The notes beneath the pieces were generated by a model that saw nothing but the letters and a program-made list of their open reading frames with translations, made no database searches and had not been told where the DNA came from. A stretch of DNA of 64,000 nt from Talpa occidentalis (Eukaryota > Chordata > Mammalia > Eulipotyphla > Talpidae), in NCBI RefSeq assembly GCF_014898055.3, contig NW_023604861.1, forward strand, positions 85,594,399-85,658,398. The letters run 5' to 3'. Positions 1 through 12,420 of this stretch are shown here, one piece after another. The position numbers and the translations under genes were made by a program. Each line of letters opens with the position of its first letter. Positions within the stretch are counted from its first letter, which is position 1.

Positions 1-9
1 AAAGTAGCA

Positions 10-190
10 TTTATTAAGAACTTCCCATATGCCTGATATTATGCTTTATGTACTTTAACCCATCCTATTCTCCCTACAATATTATGAGGTAGGTGCTGCT
101 AATACTCTCAATTTATGGATGGGGAGGAAGCTCAGGTAACTTGCCAAGGCCACAACCCTGCTAGGTTGGGATCTAACTCTGGAGTCATGC
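10..190 (+). repeat. MIR-type ancient SINE fragment
   Basis: The order of words matches the MIR core and 3' half: a short 'cctgatattatgcttta' segment, then 'attatgaggtaggtgctgct', then the 'gatggggaggaagctcagg' and 'taacttgccaaggccaca' blocks. It is diverged and has no visible target duplication, as expected for an early mammalian repeat. Confidence 0.7.
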
Positions 191-299
191 TATTCCCCCT
201 CTGAGATGTGTGTGGGAGGAAGTGAGAAATAAGATTGGGGAGGTTGTTTGGTAGGTCATATTAAATTGGGCCATAAATGTCAGAACTCAGTTTGGTAAG

Positions 300-1560
300 T
301 AATGCTGAGCCATTGCAGATTACAGAAAAGATAAGTCACCCAATTAAAGTTAAGCTTCAGGAAAATTAATACGGTGGTAGGAGGTAAGAAGGATTGGAAG
401 GATCAGAGACAGAGGAGGAAAGACAAGTAGGAGGTAAATGCAAGTGGAAGAGGAAAATTCAAAATCGTAAGAAATTGTTGTGGGAGAGATTTCAGAAGCA
501 GATGCTAGAGGGCTTGTGAAGAGTGGACAGTGACTCCAAGTTGAAGCCTGAGGAGATGGCAGCATCATGGGGAGGAGGATTGTGAGCAGATAGGTGGAGC
601 TGGTGAAAAATGGCTCCTTTTGCGTGCTCAGGGTGTTGATGTGATTATGCTGAGCTACATTAGTGGTTACCTATAGTAGATGGGAAATACAGGTCTGGAT
701 CCTTGGAAAGAGGTGAGGGCAGTAGGACTAGATTTGAGAATCTTTCATAGTGAATCCAAGAGAGAAAGTCCACCCAAGAACAGAGAGGAAAGAGGAGACA
801 AAAGGAGGCTTAGCTGGAACTTGGGAGCAAATGGAGAAGACAAAAAAGGACTAGTCAGTGTAGGGGGTGATCAAGAGAACATCACAAAAGCTAATGGAGG
901 AAAACGTCAAATCAGAAGCATGGTCAGTAACATCCAGTATTGTGGAAAGTCAAAGAGGAAGAACGCTGGGTTGTGTTGGCAACTAAGGGGGTCACCGGCT
1001 CTGGCACTAGAGAATGAGATAAATACAATATGGCACATGTCTGATGGAACATTAAATATCAAGTTTTCTAATAATATTTAGGGATTTGATGATGTGTTTA
1101 TAATATCATGTTAAGCAATAAATAGGTAAAAGAAGAGTGAGAGAAAAGATAAAGCAATATCTGTGCTCTCATATTTATTTAGCCTACATGAACAGAATGC
1201 TAACATATATTGGGGTTTTCCTATATTCTCTGCCAGGCTCCAATTCAGGGTTAGGCAGAGATGAGAATTGGAAGGAGATTTGAAAAGTTGAATTGCTTGA
1301 TGTTGGAAAGGACTTGGAGGTAGTTGAAAAATCACAGAAGATCAGGACAAAAGCAGGAATAGGGCAGAGCTGAAGGGTGATGAAGAAGGCAGATGAGGGC
1401 AAGCTGGGGAGTGTCAGGAAAGGCAGACAGACATGGTCTGGCCTGTGACGCCTGGGGGAAGCAGTGGAATGTGGAGGTCTTTGGGGTTTTACACTAATAT
1501 TTGCCATGTCTCAAGCAATATGATTCCTTGTATTGTTTATTTGAAAAATTGAAGTAAAAT
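300..1560. other. Stretch without a gene; purine-rich, possibly old L2-like sequence
   Basis: Positions about 380-980 and 1240-1440 are rich in AGG/GGA words, in the style of diverged LINE-2 internal sequence ('aggacttggaggtagttg'). A 133-codon open frame at 680-1081 has no start context, domain or codon bias that I recognise. I do not call a gene here. Confidence 0.35.
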
Positions 1561-1590
1561 TCTACTCTTATTTTTATTTATTTATTTATT

Positions 1591-1849
1591 TTTAAGATTT
1601 ATTTATTTATTTATACAAGCACTGGGCACAGTCAGAAACGCGAGAGGGTGAGAGAATTCACCAGAGCCAGAGCGGGGAACAGAACAGGCAGACTGATGAA
1701 ATGCACTGCTGAGGGGAGCAGCGGGCGGCAGGAGAGGTCTGCGCACCATGTGGGAACCCTCGCCCGGTGGCCGGGGATCGAACCGGCGCTGCAGAGGCTG
1801 TGGGCAGCTTTGCAGCCCAGCGCTCAACCGCTGCGCCACCGGGGAGGCC
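1591..1849 (-). mobile_element. tRNA-derived SINE, subfamily B (copy 1)
   Basis: Read on the minus strand it starts with the GGCCTCCCCGGTGGCGCAGC head and ends in the ATAAATAAATCTTAAAAA tail; box B reads GGTTCGATCCC. It is flanked by the target duplication TACTCTTATTTTTA at 1563-1576 and 1851-1864. Subfamily B is recognised by CACTGGGYACAGTCAGAAG and CCAGAGCCAGAGC when seen in this antisense direction. Confidence 0.93.
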
Positions 1850-1865
1850 GTACTCTTATTTTTAA

Positions 1866-3376
1866 TGACTGTTTGGATGTTGGACAGATGAGTCCTTTTT
1901 TAAAAAAAAATTTTTCGTGATGAATAATTTCCAAGTATGCACACAAACAGAAAATTTATGAACTCAATTCACCCATCACTCAGCTTCAACATTAGTCGTG
2001 CCTTTAACATTATTAGTACAATGACAATTTACTTCTTCTGTAGAAGACCCGTCCCCCCAATTACTTAGAAGCAGTCATATCAACTATAAATATTTACACA
2101 GGTATCCCTAAAATAAATGCTTTTAAAACATAGTGCACCATTTTCACACTGAGAACTAACAATAATTTCTTAGATTACAAATATAGAGAATTCAGTTTCT
2201 ATAATTTTACATTTTATTTAAATTCCGATCCAAAGTTCATATATTGCATTTGTTTACTCTAGTTCATGCATCTTTTTTTAAGTCATAGGTTCCCCTTCAT
2301 CATTTCTATTTTTCTTTGAGTTTGTTTTGCTGAAGAAATCAAGTCTAGATGATAACTATCTCTATGATGGAGTTTAACATGTTTATCTATCTCTCATGTG
2401 ATCTGTAAATTGATAGCTTTTATCTGGGGAAGTTTTAATTTTTTCCTGAGTACCATTTCATATTTTCCATGTTTTCTACTCATTACTACTACTTAGTTTT
2501 ATATTCCTAACTTTATAGTTAAACAATTAAAGTGGCTTTAATAAAAAGTCTCTTAAAAAAGATGGCTTTAGAAATAGACATTGGTGGATGTATTTTCACA
2601 GCAATTTCTTGCTTATTCTCCATCACTAGTAAACTGTAAAGTTAAAGGAGTGGGTTCAAAGTAGAAATAACTCCAGATCCTTGATTCAATGATTTTTCCT
2701 TACTTCAAAGCTTCCTAAAATTTTGAGTGTGGGTACCTGTTTAGGTGTTCCTATTGATGCTAAAATGTTGCCTTATGTCAATGCTCTCCATTTATAATTT
2801 TATATTCCTCAGAGTATTGATTACTGGAAAGTTTAAAATTTTTTTAGACAGTTATTGAATGTTATGAAAAAATCCAGTCCTTGGTGCCAGTGCTCTGAGA
2901 CTATCAGCCTTCTACTCTTTGTCCTGAGAAATCTTTTTCTGGTTTTGAGGAAATTCTTTTCTGTTCATATTTCTTCCACATATTCTTACTCCATCCATTA
3001 TTCTATTCTCTGCTGCTTATACTTATGGAAATAAAAGTCAGGAAGGAAAGTATTTTGTATGCTCTTTTTATTTCCTGTCCTACCACATACCTCTCCTGTG
3101 AAAGAGCAGGCTACCCTTAAGTTGGAGTGAAAGGAAAAGGAGAAGAGAAAGTGAAAGGGGAAAAAAAATAGACATTTCAACATATTATCCACTCACAATT
3201 AGCCCACACTTTGGACATCCAGGAGACTGCCTAGTATATTTTCTGGGATGGTGAGCAGTTAAATGGCAATAAGCAATTAGCTCTCAAAAGTCTGTTTTGA
3301 TTTTGTTTTCTTCATGTTTTTAAAAAAATTACAAAAGGAATATTCATTGCAGAAAAACTTAAAAAATACCGATGTA
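1866..3376. other. Stretch without a gene; AT-rich, probably decayed LINE-like sequence
   Basis: Positions about 1920-2330 ('cacccatcactcagcttc' and nearby words) resemble an old interspersed repeat whose family I cannot name with certainty. The remainder is AT-rich with no long frame, splice pattern or RNA gene that I can recognise. Confidence 0.35.
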
Positions 3377-3654
3377 GGGCCTTCCTGGTGGTGCAAGGGC
3401 TTAAGCACCGCACTATGAAGCAGCACAAGCAGCCTCTGTAGCACGAGTTCGATCCCCGGTCCGCCAGGGAGCAACCCACATGGCGCAGCAGACCTCTTCT
3501 GTCTAACCCACTGCTCCCCTCAGCAGTGTATTTCAGTGGATCTGCTTGTTCTGTTCCCCACTCTGTCTCTGGTGAATCCTCTCATGCCCTGGCTTCTCTG
3601 GCCTGTACCCCAGCTCTTGTATGCATAAATAAATAAATCTTAAAAAAAAAAAAA
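3377..3654 (+). mobile_element. tRNA-derived SINE, subfamily A (copy 2)
   Basis: The head GGGCCTTCCTGGTGGTGCAA is followed by box B AGTTCGATCCCC, then GGAGCAACCCACATGGCGCA, the subfamily A signature. The tail is ATGCATAAATAAATAAATC plus TTAAAA. The target duplication is unclear (GATGTA/GATGTG at the edges). Confidence 0.93.
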
Positions 3655-3980
3655 GATGTGAAAAAAAGTAAACTAAAAATCACTTGTAATCTCAGAAATA
3701 GTCATCCTAATCCAACATACTACCAACCATTCAACACAAACCAGGGGTGAAGCACTGAATGAAGTGTGTGAACTTTGGCTCCAGAAGCTTCTGAGATTCG
3801 GTGACTTCTTTCTTGTGGCTTGGGGGTTCATGTTTTGTCCATGAGTGATTATCACCTTTTGTATTATAAACTTTTGTATTGAATGGCACCTTTTTGATTG
3901 TAAGTTATAGAAGCCCAACTCAAGTATATACAAAAATAAATAGAAACTGGATATCTGCTCAGACAATCTAAGTTGGAATT
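3655..3980. other. Short stretch with no recognised feature
   Basis: Nothing recognised between the SINE and the MIR piece that follows. A 97-codon antisense frame at 3673-3966 has no family resemblance I can see. Confidence 0.4.
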
Positions 3981-3984
3981 CCAG

Positions 3985-4110
3985 TATTTTGTGCTAGTTA
4001 GATATTGCTTAATCTCTTCAAACCTCTATTTCCTCACCTGGAAATACTGCTCTTCTTCTTGTGAGGTGGCTACAGGGATCGAATGAAATAAGGCATAAGC
4101 CTGGATCGCT
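3985..4110 (+). repeat. MIR-like fragment
   Basis: The words 'cttaatctcttcaaacctc', 'atttcctcacctggaaat' and 'gaatgaaataaggcataa' follow the MIR middle region (soft text 'cctcagtttcctcatctg'). Diverged. Confidence 0.5.
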
Positions 4111-5760
4111 GTAAGCATAAATGGCAGCTCTCTCAGCCGTAATAAGTGGTGTCTGGTTTCTCGAGATGAGGTGGAAAGTTGTGTAATTAGCTTGTTATTT
4201 ACTAGAGGAAGTTGGAAGACAGAAAACACAGGGAGTGTTACCTTCTAAAATATACACGCTCTCATGTGTCCGTCATCAATCACCTGGCAGGCCCAGAATG
4301 TGAGGGGGTCAGCGAGCTCCTGACATCGTTCCCCTGGGCACTTCCACAGTCCCTGAGTGACTCTTTCTTGACTAAAGGGCAGGCCTATATAGCCAGAGTC
4401 CAGGAGAATTTCAAACTTTATCAGTCATAGAGAGAAATATTGCTGTAGGTTATCCGGGGACTTAAAGAGTTCTGCAATTTGACATGGTGGTTTTGGGCCT
4501 GCTGTGATGGAGAGAATCACAGTTTAGCAAAATCTGAGGGTTTAGCACTGCTCATTCTACCACTTGCGTATTACATTTACATTCCATCTCCAGCTTTTGG
4601 TCTTTTTTTTTTTTTTTGGTGTTATTCAAATCAAATCTGTTTTGAGGGGTATTTTGGGTTTACTTAATATAATACATAATGAAAAACCAACCAAAGAAAG
4701 TCTGGTGAAAACCTCTTAGGAAATGATTACCTTAATCTCCAGTTTGTAGACCTGTTATTACTAAAGCTTTAAAGTTTTTAATGGGATAGTTATTGAAACA
4801 TACCTTGAACACAGTACACTCTGGTCTGCAGAGCCAAGTCAATGTCTCACCAGAATTTGTGCTGAACAAACATACAAATAATTGGATCTGGCTGGACATG
4901 GTATAAGTTAAAAATGTACTTACCCTCAAAAGGGTTGTGCCATATTTCATAGTTCTAGAACTATGGCACCCCACCCAGCTCATTTGGGTTTTCTCCCTAC
5001 CAAAATAAAACCCTCTAAGAAAAATGACTAGCAAATAAACAATTTTTAATCTTCACCATACCTGCAAGGCAACCTGCAATTTAGAGTAAGAGTTAAAGAG
5101 ATAGACACATCTCGGAGTTTTTTCCCCACCAGTCTGCTTCAATAGTTGGGGATCTTTGTTGAATCTCTGATTCCAGGTCTTTCTTTGTGTTTGAGAAAAA
5201 CACTCACCCTGCATCTTCTGTGGATTCTCCATGTCCCACTTGTAACTTCAGGAGCCCTGATCAGTGCCATCAAATTTGTGATTTAAAGCTTTTGGGAGGC
5301 CCAGCCTTTCTCTGTGTGAATCAGTTATCAGCCTTCATTACCAAACCCGTCATTCTCCCTTTTCTGCTCAGAGGAATAGAGAAAGCAGCTTCCTGCTCCC
5401 GGTGACTTAGCAAACCACTGGCAGGGAGAGGCAGATCTCTGCCACAGTGGGTGTGCTCGGCAGGGTTCTTCCCAGGTGCTCCTTTGCTAATCAGAAGTGG
5501 TTAGTGGCTTCCCTTTTCAAAGGGGCTGGTCTCCTTTGCCATATCACAGGACTGAAAGTTACTCCATTAAATTTAGCATCAGGAATGCTTCCTGCTCTCA
5601 GAAGTTTGCAGATACTTTTATCATAGCCACTTTAATTTTTGACATCAGTTTTTACTTTTACCTAAGAAGCACACATAGCTTTAAAAGTAAAGCACTGCCA
5701 AAAAGCTCATAAGGAAAAACAGCTGCCTCCTGGACCATTTAACTTTTAGATGATTTTCAG
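4111..5760. other. Stretch without a gene
   Basis: Contains a T-run near 4600 and several 60-100 codon frames in different directions, none resembling a known family. I see nothing else that can be supported. Confidence 0.4.
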
Positions 5761-7370
5761 TTCTTTTTTTCTCACTATTTATCTCTTTTTTTGCCTTTGT
5801 GATATGCACATATCTTTGGTTTCGTTGTGAATAGACTTTATCCATAGGCTAGATGGGCTAGATCTTTCTCCCACTTGCACTCTCTTTCTGCCAGTATAGC
5901 TACGTTGTAATTTTTGGTTAAATCTGATGTCAATTTTATGTTTTTACAACTATGTAATAATCCTGCTCATTGCAGAGACAAAAACTATATTGTAATTATG
6001 CTGCATATCTTGTAAACTTTTTGATATTCTTATGGTTAATAATTGCCATTTTCTCCATTTGCTTAAATTTCTCAAATCCAATGAATGACTTCTTAACATA
6101 AATTTTCACATAATTAAATGTATCAGATCAGATAACTTTCTGATAATTTTGTTGTCACTCTGGTTCAGCTACACAACTTTGATTCTGGAAACTTCCTTCA
6201 GCATCTTAGAAATTCCCTTTGACCTGTGTTTGATCCTGTTTCCTGGAGACTCTGTCTTTCTCTTTTTTGGTTTCTTAACATTCTCATTTTCACGAATCAC
6301 ATTCTCAAATAACTTCCTGAGAAAGAACGCATGGTAGAAAAATCTTTTGAGGCTTTTCATGCTTGATTTTCTGTCTTCACCCTCACTCTTGATTGATAAT
6401 TTGGTTGTGGATAGTATTTTAGACTGAAAATGTGGTTTTCCCTTGGAATTTTGAAAGCATTGCTCCATGTTTCCTAGATTCCTATATTACAACTGAGAAG
6501 TGGCCATTTTTATTCCTAGCTATTTTAATGTAACCATTTTATTCCCTCTTTAGAAACCTCTCTTTATCCCTGATACTCTGAAATGTTATCATCTTATGGA
6601 ATATAGTCTTTGGGCTGCCTCTGAAGTGGCCTTTTAATCTAGAAACTCAAGTCTTTTATAATTTTTCTTGACTTGTTTGTTTGAAAAGTTTCTTCATGTG
6701 TCAATATTCTGTTCCTTTCTTTGTAGAATTCTTATTAATTGGATATTGTACTCCCTGAATTGATCCTTTAAATTTTATAGCTCATTCTCGCCTATTGTCT
6801 GTCTTTTTGTTATTTTATTATATTTTCTGGAAGGCTCCCTTGAATTTATCTTCCTCCCTTCCTACTGGTCCCTCCCTTCCCCAATTTTGATGATTGCATA
6901 TTAATCTTCTGCATGCTCTTACTGGTTTTCTACTTTTCCTCGTCCTTCTAAAGTATCTTCTTATTTGATATTATCTCTCTAAAGACTACATACAATTTCT
7001 CCCCTCTGAAGGTTTTTCTTTTTGAACTTTCCTCCAAGTCTTATTTTCCTGTCTGTTTGTTTTGGTCTTTGCTTTCTACATTGAGGGCCTTTTTCAAATG
7101 TCTATGGATCCTTAACTATTCCTTGATGTTTGAGTAAATTATTAAAAACATGATGGGGAGCTCTGTGTGCATGGATGGGGTTTTCCTTTGGTGATCTTCA
7201 CTCTAGGACAGTGGTTTTTGGGGACAACTCCTAGGAGCATTTTTGAATGTTGTGAGGATTATTAGTGGTCACAGTTATTAGAAATAAGTATATTTGGTCA
7301 TTGCCCCTAGTTCCTAACAGAGCTCCTAAGTTCCATGTAATTTCCTGAGTAATGGGGGTGCCAGAAACAT
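5760..7370 (-). repeat. T-rich old LINE-like sequence (antisense)
   Basis: A long T/pyrimidine-rich block whose phrases ('cctagattcctatattac', 'gtttcttcatgtgtcaat') are reminiscent of antisense LINE-1 (L1M) 3'-region sequence, similar in style to the block at 50.5-52.1 kb. Assignment is by style rather than by alignment, so the family is uncertain. Confidence 0.35.
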
Positions 7371-7382
7371 CTTACTCTTTTT

Positions 7383-7633
7383 TTTAAGATTATTTTATTT
7401 ATGCATACAAGAACTGGAGTACAGGCCAGAGGTGCAGGGGTTGAGAGGATTCACCAGAGACAAAGTGGGGAACAGAACAGGCTGACTGATGAAATATACT
7501 GCTGAGGGGAGCAGTGGGGTGAGTCAGGAGAGGTCTGCTGTGCTATGTGGTTAGCAACCTGGCTGCCTGGGGATGGAATTCCCCGATAGCTTCACAGTGC
7601 TGTGCTTAACCCCTTGTGCCACCAGGGAGGCCC
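7383..7633 (-). mobile_element. tRNA-derived SINE, subfamily A (copy 3)
   Basis: Antisense orientation: tail TTTTTAAGATTATTTTATTT at the left, head GCCACCAGGGAGGCCC at the right. Target duplication CATCTTACTCTT at 7368-7379 and 7637-7648. The body shows several substitutions, so it is older than many other copies here. Confidence 0.92.
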
Positions 7634-7698
7634 AAGCATCTTACTCTTAATGAAATTAATGGAGTTTCCTGATGACAGGAACATCTTTTGTTCTTCTT

Positions 7699-8014
7699 CT
7701 TTTTTTTTTTTTTATAGAGGCATGCTTTATTTATTTGTTTGCTGGTTTGTTTGTTTGTTTTGTTTATACATGCACTGGGTACAGTCAGAAGCGCGGGAGG
7801 GTGAGAGAATTCACCAGAGCCAGAGCAGGGAGCAGAGCAGGCAGAAGGACCGAAGTACACAGCTGAGGGGAGCAGCGGGCGGCAGGAGAGGTCTGCGCGC
7901 CATGTGGGACCCTCCTCTGGTGGCCGGGGAGCAGCCGGGGATCGAACCGGCGCCGCAGAGGCCGCGGGCAGCTTCGCAACCCAGCGCTCAACTGCTGCTC
8001 CACCGGGGAGGCCC
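7699..8014 (-). mobile_element. tRNA-derived SINE, subfamily B (copy 4)
   Basis: Antisense, with an extended A-tail (TTTATTTGTTTG repeats at left) and a well-preserved GC-rich body ending CACCGGGGAGGCCC. Target duplication AACATCTTTTGTTC at 7680-7693 and 8015-8028. Only about 66 bp separates it from copy 3. Overlapping open frames of 130-145 codons on both strands are products of this SINE, not genes. Confidence 0.95.
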
Positions 8015-8149
8015 AACATCTTTTGTTCCAACCAGGTGATTCTTGATGGTCTACTGGGTAGCTTCAGGATGGGAACTGGTCACTGGAAAGGCCAAGCCAT
8101 GGTTAGAAATTCAGAATGTTCAGTTCCACCTCCTGGGTAGTGAATTAAC

Positions 8150-8678
8150 AATCATGCCTAAATGATGAAGAAGCCCTAAAACCCCCTAAACTATAGTGTT
8201 CTGGGTTGGTGAATACATCAAGGTGTTGAGAGGTTGGTGTACCCCAAACTCCTTGGGGACAGAAGCTCCTGTGCTTAGGAGCCTTCCAGACTCTCCCTGT
8301 TTACTTCCCCATCTTGCTGTTGATCTGTATCCTTCATCATATCTTCTACAATAACTGGTTAATATAAATAAATATTTCCCTCTGTTTCACAAGCTACTAT
8401 AAAAATCATCAAACTTCAGGAGATAGTTGTGGGAACCCTGGCTTTTAACTGGTTGGTCAGGAGTACAGGTAACAACCTGGGACTTGCAAGTTTGGTGTAT
8501 GAAATGGGGGGAATTCTTGTGGGACTGAACCCTTAAGCTATGATGTCTGCACTAGCTCTGGGTAGTTAGTGTCAAAACTGAATTAATTGTAGAGCACCCA
8601 GTTGATGTCTATCTGGAGAGTTGGAAAATTGGTTGATGGGGAGAAACCCCATATATTTGGTGTCAGAAGTGTTGCGGT
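8150..8678 (+). repeat. LTR-like old repeat
   Basis: Phrases such as 'ttctgggttggtgaataca', 'ggtaacaacctgggacttg' and 'tgtgggactgaaccctta' belong to a common old mammalian repeat with LTR character. It closes with TTTGGTGTCAGAAGTG, which resembles a primer-binding site for a leucine tRNA. An AATAAATA signal lies near 8367. Related words recur at 31600-31720. I do not give a family name because I cannot align it. Confidence 0.5.
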
Positions 8679-8679
8679 G

Positions 8680-9236
8680 TCATAAACATTGAGAGGTTTC
8701 ATTTAGGAGCCACTAGTATTAGCATGTGAAGGTCAAGGATGCGTGACTTGCAGGTCACTCCTGATACAATAATGTTGCCATGTGTCCAGATAAAATATAG
8801 GACATCAGGTTAAAATAAATTTCAAATCAACAACAAATATGTTTTTATACCAATGTGTTTCAGATAATTGCATATTTATCTGGTGACTCTGTGTCCTACA
8901 CTTTTCAGTATCCTCCTGGAGGTTATGTAGGTGTAATACCATTTTAAATGATTTGATCCAATACACCAGCTCTGCTTTATATATAAATACAAATCATTTT
9001 TTGCAAGCATTTCATATGCCCTGAGATTTCCGTAGATTTGTATTTCAAAGAATGTAACTACCATGTAAATTAAGGGGAGAACAGATTTTGTTTTGTTTAA
9101 AACTTAAGCAAAGGTTGTTTGCCATTTAGAAAGACATCACTGACACCAGACCTGCTTGTGATCAAATATGATATTAGTCTGCAATTGTAATTGTCTTACT
9201 CAGAGTGATTCAAATATACTATCTCAGATCTTATTT
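8680..9236. other. Stretch with no recognised feature
   Basis: AT-rich sequence between the LTR-like repeat and SINE copy 5. No gene, RNA gene or repeat family recognised. Confidence 0.4.
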
Positions 9237-9250
9237 CAAAATGGCAAATA

Positions 9251-9514
9251 GGGCCTCCCTGGTGGCTCAAGGGGTTAAGACTCAACCTATGAAACTGTCT
9301 GCAGCCACTGCAGCAAGAGTTCGATCCTCGCCAGGGAGCAACCCACATGGTGCAACAGACCTCTCCTGTCTCGCCCACTGCTCCCCTCAGCAGTGTATTT
9401 CAGTCAATCTGCCTGTTCTGTTCCCCACTCTGTCTCTGGTGAACCCCTCACCCCCTGCATCTCTGGTCTGTACCCCAGTTCTTGTATGCATAAATAAATC
9501 TTAAAAAAAAAACC
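9251..9514 (+). mobile_element. tRNA-derived SINE, subfamily A (copy 5)
   Basis: Head GGGCCTCCCTGGTGGCTCAA, box B AGTTCGATCC, tail TATGCATAAATAAATCTTAA. Target duplication AAAATGGCAAATA at 9238-9250 and 9524-9536, exact over 13 bp. Confidence 0.95.
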
Positions 9515-9984
9515 CAAAAAGACAAAATGGCAAATATAAAATGTCTAACGATATAATGAAAGACATGTCAACAATATTCAGTTGAATATTGCCTAATTTA
9601 TCTTAAATTCAAACTTATTCACTGAAGAAGATGAAAACGTCTAACTATTTTTCCAGGATGTGCTGCCATGTGCTTTCATCATGAAAGATAGTCATTACAT
9701 CATGAATTATTTATTTATCTTTTGTAAGAGCATTATATATTTTTAAAACTTTGTATAGATTATTTTAACTATGGATTTCATTTCAGGTTCTAAAGGAGCA
9801 ATTTCAAAACATTTACTTATTTTTCAACAAAAGCTTTTTCTTGGAATGGGAATCCCTCAAGATCCACCCTCCTAGCAGCCATCTCACATGCAGCACAGCA
9901 TTAACTTCAGTCTCCATGCAGCCCATCACACCCCCATGCCCCAGTCTCTACCCTCAAACCCTCCCCACTTCACCCTCTCCAAAT

Positions 9985-10352
9985 ATTTATTTTAAAAGAG
10001 GGTATTGGTACCTACAGCATGGTTGAATCTCAAAATTGTTATGCTTCATGAAAGAAGAGTACACACTGCATGATCCCAGTTTTATAAAATTCTCAAAAAT
10101 ACAAACTAACATATAGTGACAAAAAGAGAGAAAACCAGTAACTGCCTGGGAATGGGGGTGGGACAGGGAGCAGCAGGAAAGGGGATTATAAAGGGGCACA
10201 AAGAGACTTTCTTTAAAGAATGGAATGGAAATGTTTGTTAGCTTGTGCTTTCATGAGTGAATGCATGTGTCAAAACTTTCCGGATGGTGCACCCTAAATA
10301 TGAGGGTCCATTGTGTGTCAATTATAGCTCAGTAAACCTGCTTTAGGGAAAA
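9985..10352 (+). mobile_element. LINE-1 3' end fragment (sense)
   Basis: The typical LINE-1 3'-terminal order is visible: 'catgaaagaagagtacaca', 'actgcctgggaatgggggt', and near the end 'caattatagctcagtaaa'. This is the ORF2 end plus 3' UTR of an older L1 subfamily. It is non-coding. Confidence 0.7.
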
Positions 10353-11400
10353 AGATTGTATTGGGTCTGACACAGTTGAAGCCAACTGTTAAAGAAAGAT
10401 GGGGCAACAGTGGGACTTTTGCATTGAGATGTTTCCAGATGTCAGTATCTGTAGCATCTGTAAGTCTTTCTCCTAAATGTGATTAAATTTCCAGGACAAG
10501 ATGCTCTAATCTCCTTCTGGGGGATAGGAATCTGGCTGTGAGCATTCTTGAAACTACACAGGGGAAGGTTGAGGGTGTCTCACCATTCAGTGTATAGACT
10601 TGTACTTAATCCCTAGCTTTTAAGTAATTTCTCACCATACCTTCTGCTCGTTCTGCTGGTCTCTGTCACTACTCTTGATATTTACAGGTCCCCTTAGATG
10701 ATATGATTTAAACATGCTGGAATAGAACAATTATAAAAATAAAAGATTTTCTGACAATTATTTACTTAGATAACTCTTGGATGACAGAATCAGTTGTTAT
10801 TAAGTGAGACCATGATAGGCTTTTGGGGTAGAATGATGACAATTTGTTGCTGCCACTGCCAGAGACAATACCAGATAGAATGTGGCAATTCAGATAGTCT
10901 CCTACCTGCTCATCAGCAAAGACAGGCTTAGGGCCTGGCAAGATTTAGGTCATCCTATGCCTACATTGCTGGTGGAGTTTTGAGACCTTTATAGAAAGGC
11001 TCTGCACAGATGTTCTCCTGAGGATGGCAGGTGTCTGGGGGTCATCCTACAGGCAGAATTCCCTGGTGCTCCAGCAGGGACTCCCATTCTTTGTGGCTTG
11101 AGAGACTGAGATTCAAATAAGTTAGATAACGTGTCTGAACTCACTGAGCTAGGAAGCGGCTGAGAGGGAACCACTTCAGACAGACAGGCTCCAGAGCTGG
11201 AGATTCCATCTGAATCCAAATACTCTTCCCTCAAGAACTCCAGCTATGAGAATTTTAAATAGAACTTGGGAATTAGTAGAAAATTCCTTTGGGTGCATTC
11301 TTGGTAGGGGTGTGAAGTACATGCAACCACGGTGAAGTGGGAAAATACTGGGGCCCCTGCCCGGCACATAGAGGGGAACATTCTCAGTAGCTCATCATGT
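10353..11400. other. Stretch without a gene
   Basis: Mixed sequence with no recognised repeat except possible scattered MIR-like words near 11050-11200. No supported coding region. Confidence 0.4.
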
Positions 11401-11555
11401 CTACCAGATCATGGGCTTGCTGTCAGGAGACCCAGGTGCTCACTCTGCTACTTTCTTACTGTGGCCTTGAGGGGTTTCAGTGTCCTTCTCTGGTAAGGGG
11501 GTTCAACTGTACACGTCCAATGTTCCTCTCAACTTAAAATGCTGGGGTTCCACGT
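11400..11555 (+). repeat. MIR fragment
   Basis: 'gtcaggagacccaggtgctc', 'ttcagtgtccttctctgg' and 'aaaatgctggggttccacg' follow the MIR order (exonic-looking pieces are absent). Confidence 0.65.
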
Positions 11556-12420
11556 GTTATCTCTCCCAGAGGTGTTTTAATGCGTCTCAGAGAGCTACTT
11601 TCAATTTAGGGGTGGGAGAGAGTCAACTCCCAATTTCCTGAACTCAACAATTTTGAGCTGCTGCTTACCCCCGGGACAGTCCTCTCCTGCTCCAGACTGT
11701 GGCAGCAGAGGGGTTAAATAACAAGCCTTGTCCTGCTCCAGGCAGAGGGGATGTAAGGACTTAATCATGCTTCAGCTCTGCTGGCGGCTGTGACTCACTG
11801 TTGCATTGTGATTATGTAAGTGCAGGAACAGCCTTCACTGGCTGCCAGGTGCAGGCCTCTCCCATCCCATTCACTACCATTTTTTTTTTTTTTTAATATC
11901 CTTCTTTTGGAAAGACGCTTCTTTGAGTTCTTCTTTGGAATAGAAATGGGAGCATTATCAGAACAGGCAGAACAGGAATTGTCCATCAATCTTAGAGAAC
12001 CCAACCCTCAAAGCACAGCTGGAATTAGAATGTGGACTTCCTGAGCCTGGAGCCTCCATCCCTGAGCCCCAGTTACTGCTCTCCCTGCCTCCCCCTCCTC
12101 CCACCTTTATGGCCCACCTTCTCACCCAGACTTCTCTTCAAGGTACCCCCTCCCCTCCACACCCCTTCCACACCCCTTCCCCACCAGCCTCCAGCTAGAA
12201 AAGCTAGGCTGGAGGAGAGACTGCCCCTGGAGACTTGCAGTGAGTAAATATGTGTCAGGGTGGGGGTGGGGTGGAATAAGGAATATGTAATTGGGACAAT
12301 GACCTCAACATTATTTCTGTGGGGGAAAGGATCGAAATCTTTTTCTCAGATTTCTCCAATCAGATTGCACATTTCAACCTCTGCTATTATTCCAAGGGAA
12401 TCCAGCAGCTTAGATTTTAG
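11556..12420. other. Stretch without a gene; pyrimidine-rich segment at 12050-12200
   Basis: Contains an imperfect T-run at 11880 and a C/T-rich tract (12050-12200) with the repeated word CACACCCCTTCC. A 71-codon frame covers the tract but is low-complexity (Pro/Leu/Ser) and not credible as a gene. Confidence 0.45.

Noticed and set aside
680..1081. 133-codon plus-strand frame
   Set aside because: Polar low-information composition from a purine-rich old repeat; no domain or splice context.
7602..8039. Overlapping 130-145 codon frames on both strands
   Set aside because: They lie in SINE copies 3 and 4; near-identical peptides recur at every B copy (21.95, 28.2, 59.7 and 62.3 kb), so they are repeat translations.
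9251..9330. tRNA-like heads with A and B boxes as possible tRNA genes
   Set aside because: Every such head is joined to a SINE body and A-rich tail, with no closed acceptor stem or anticodon arm that I can fold.
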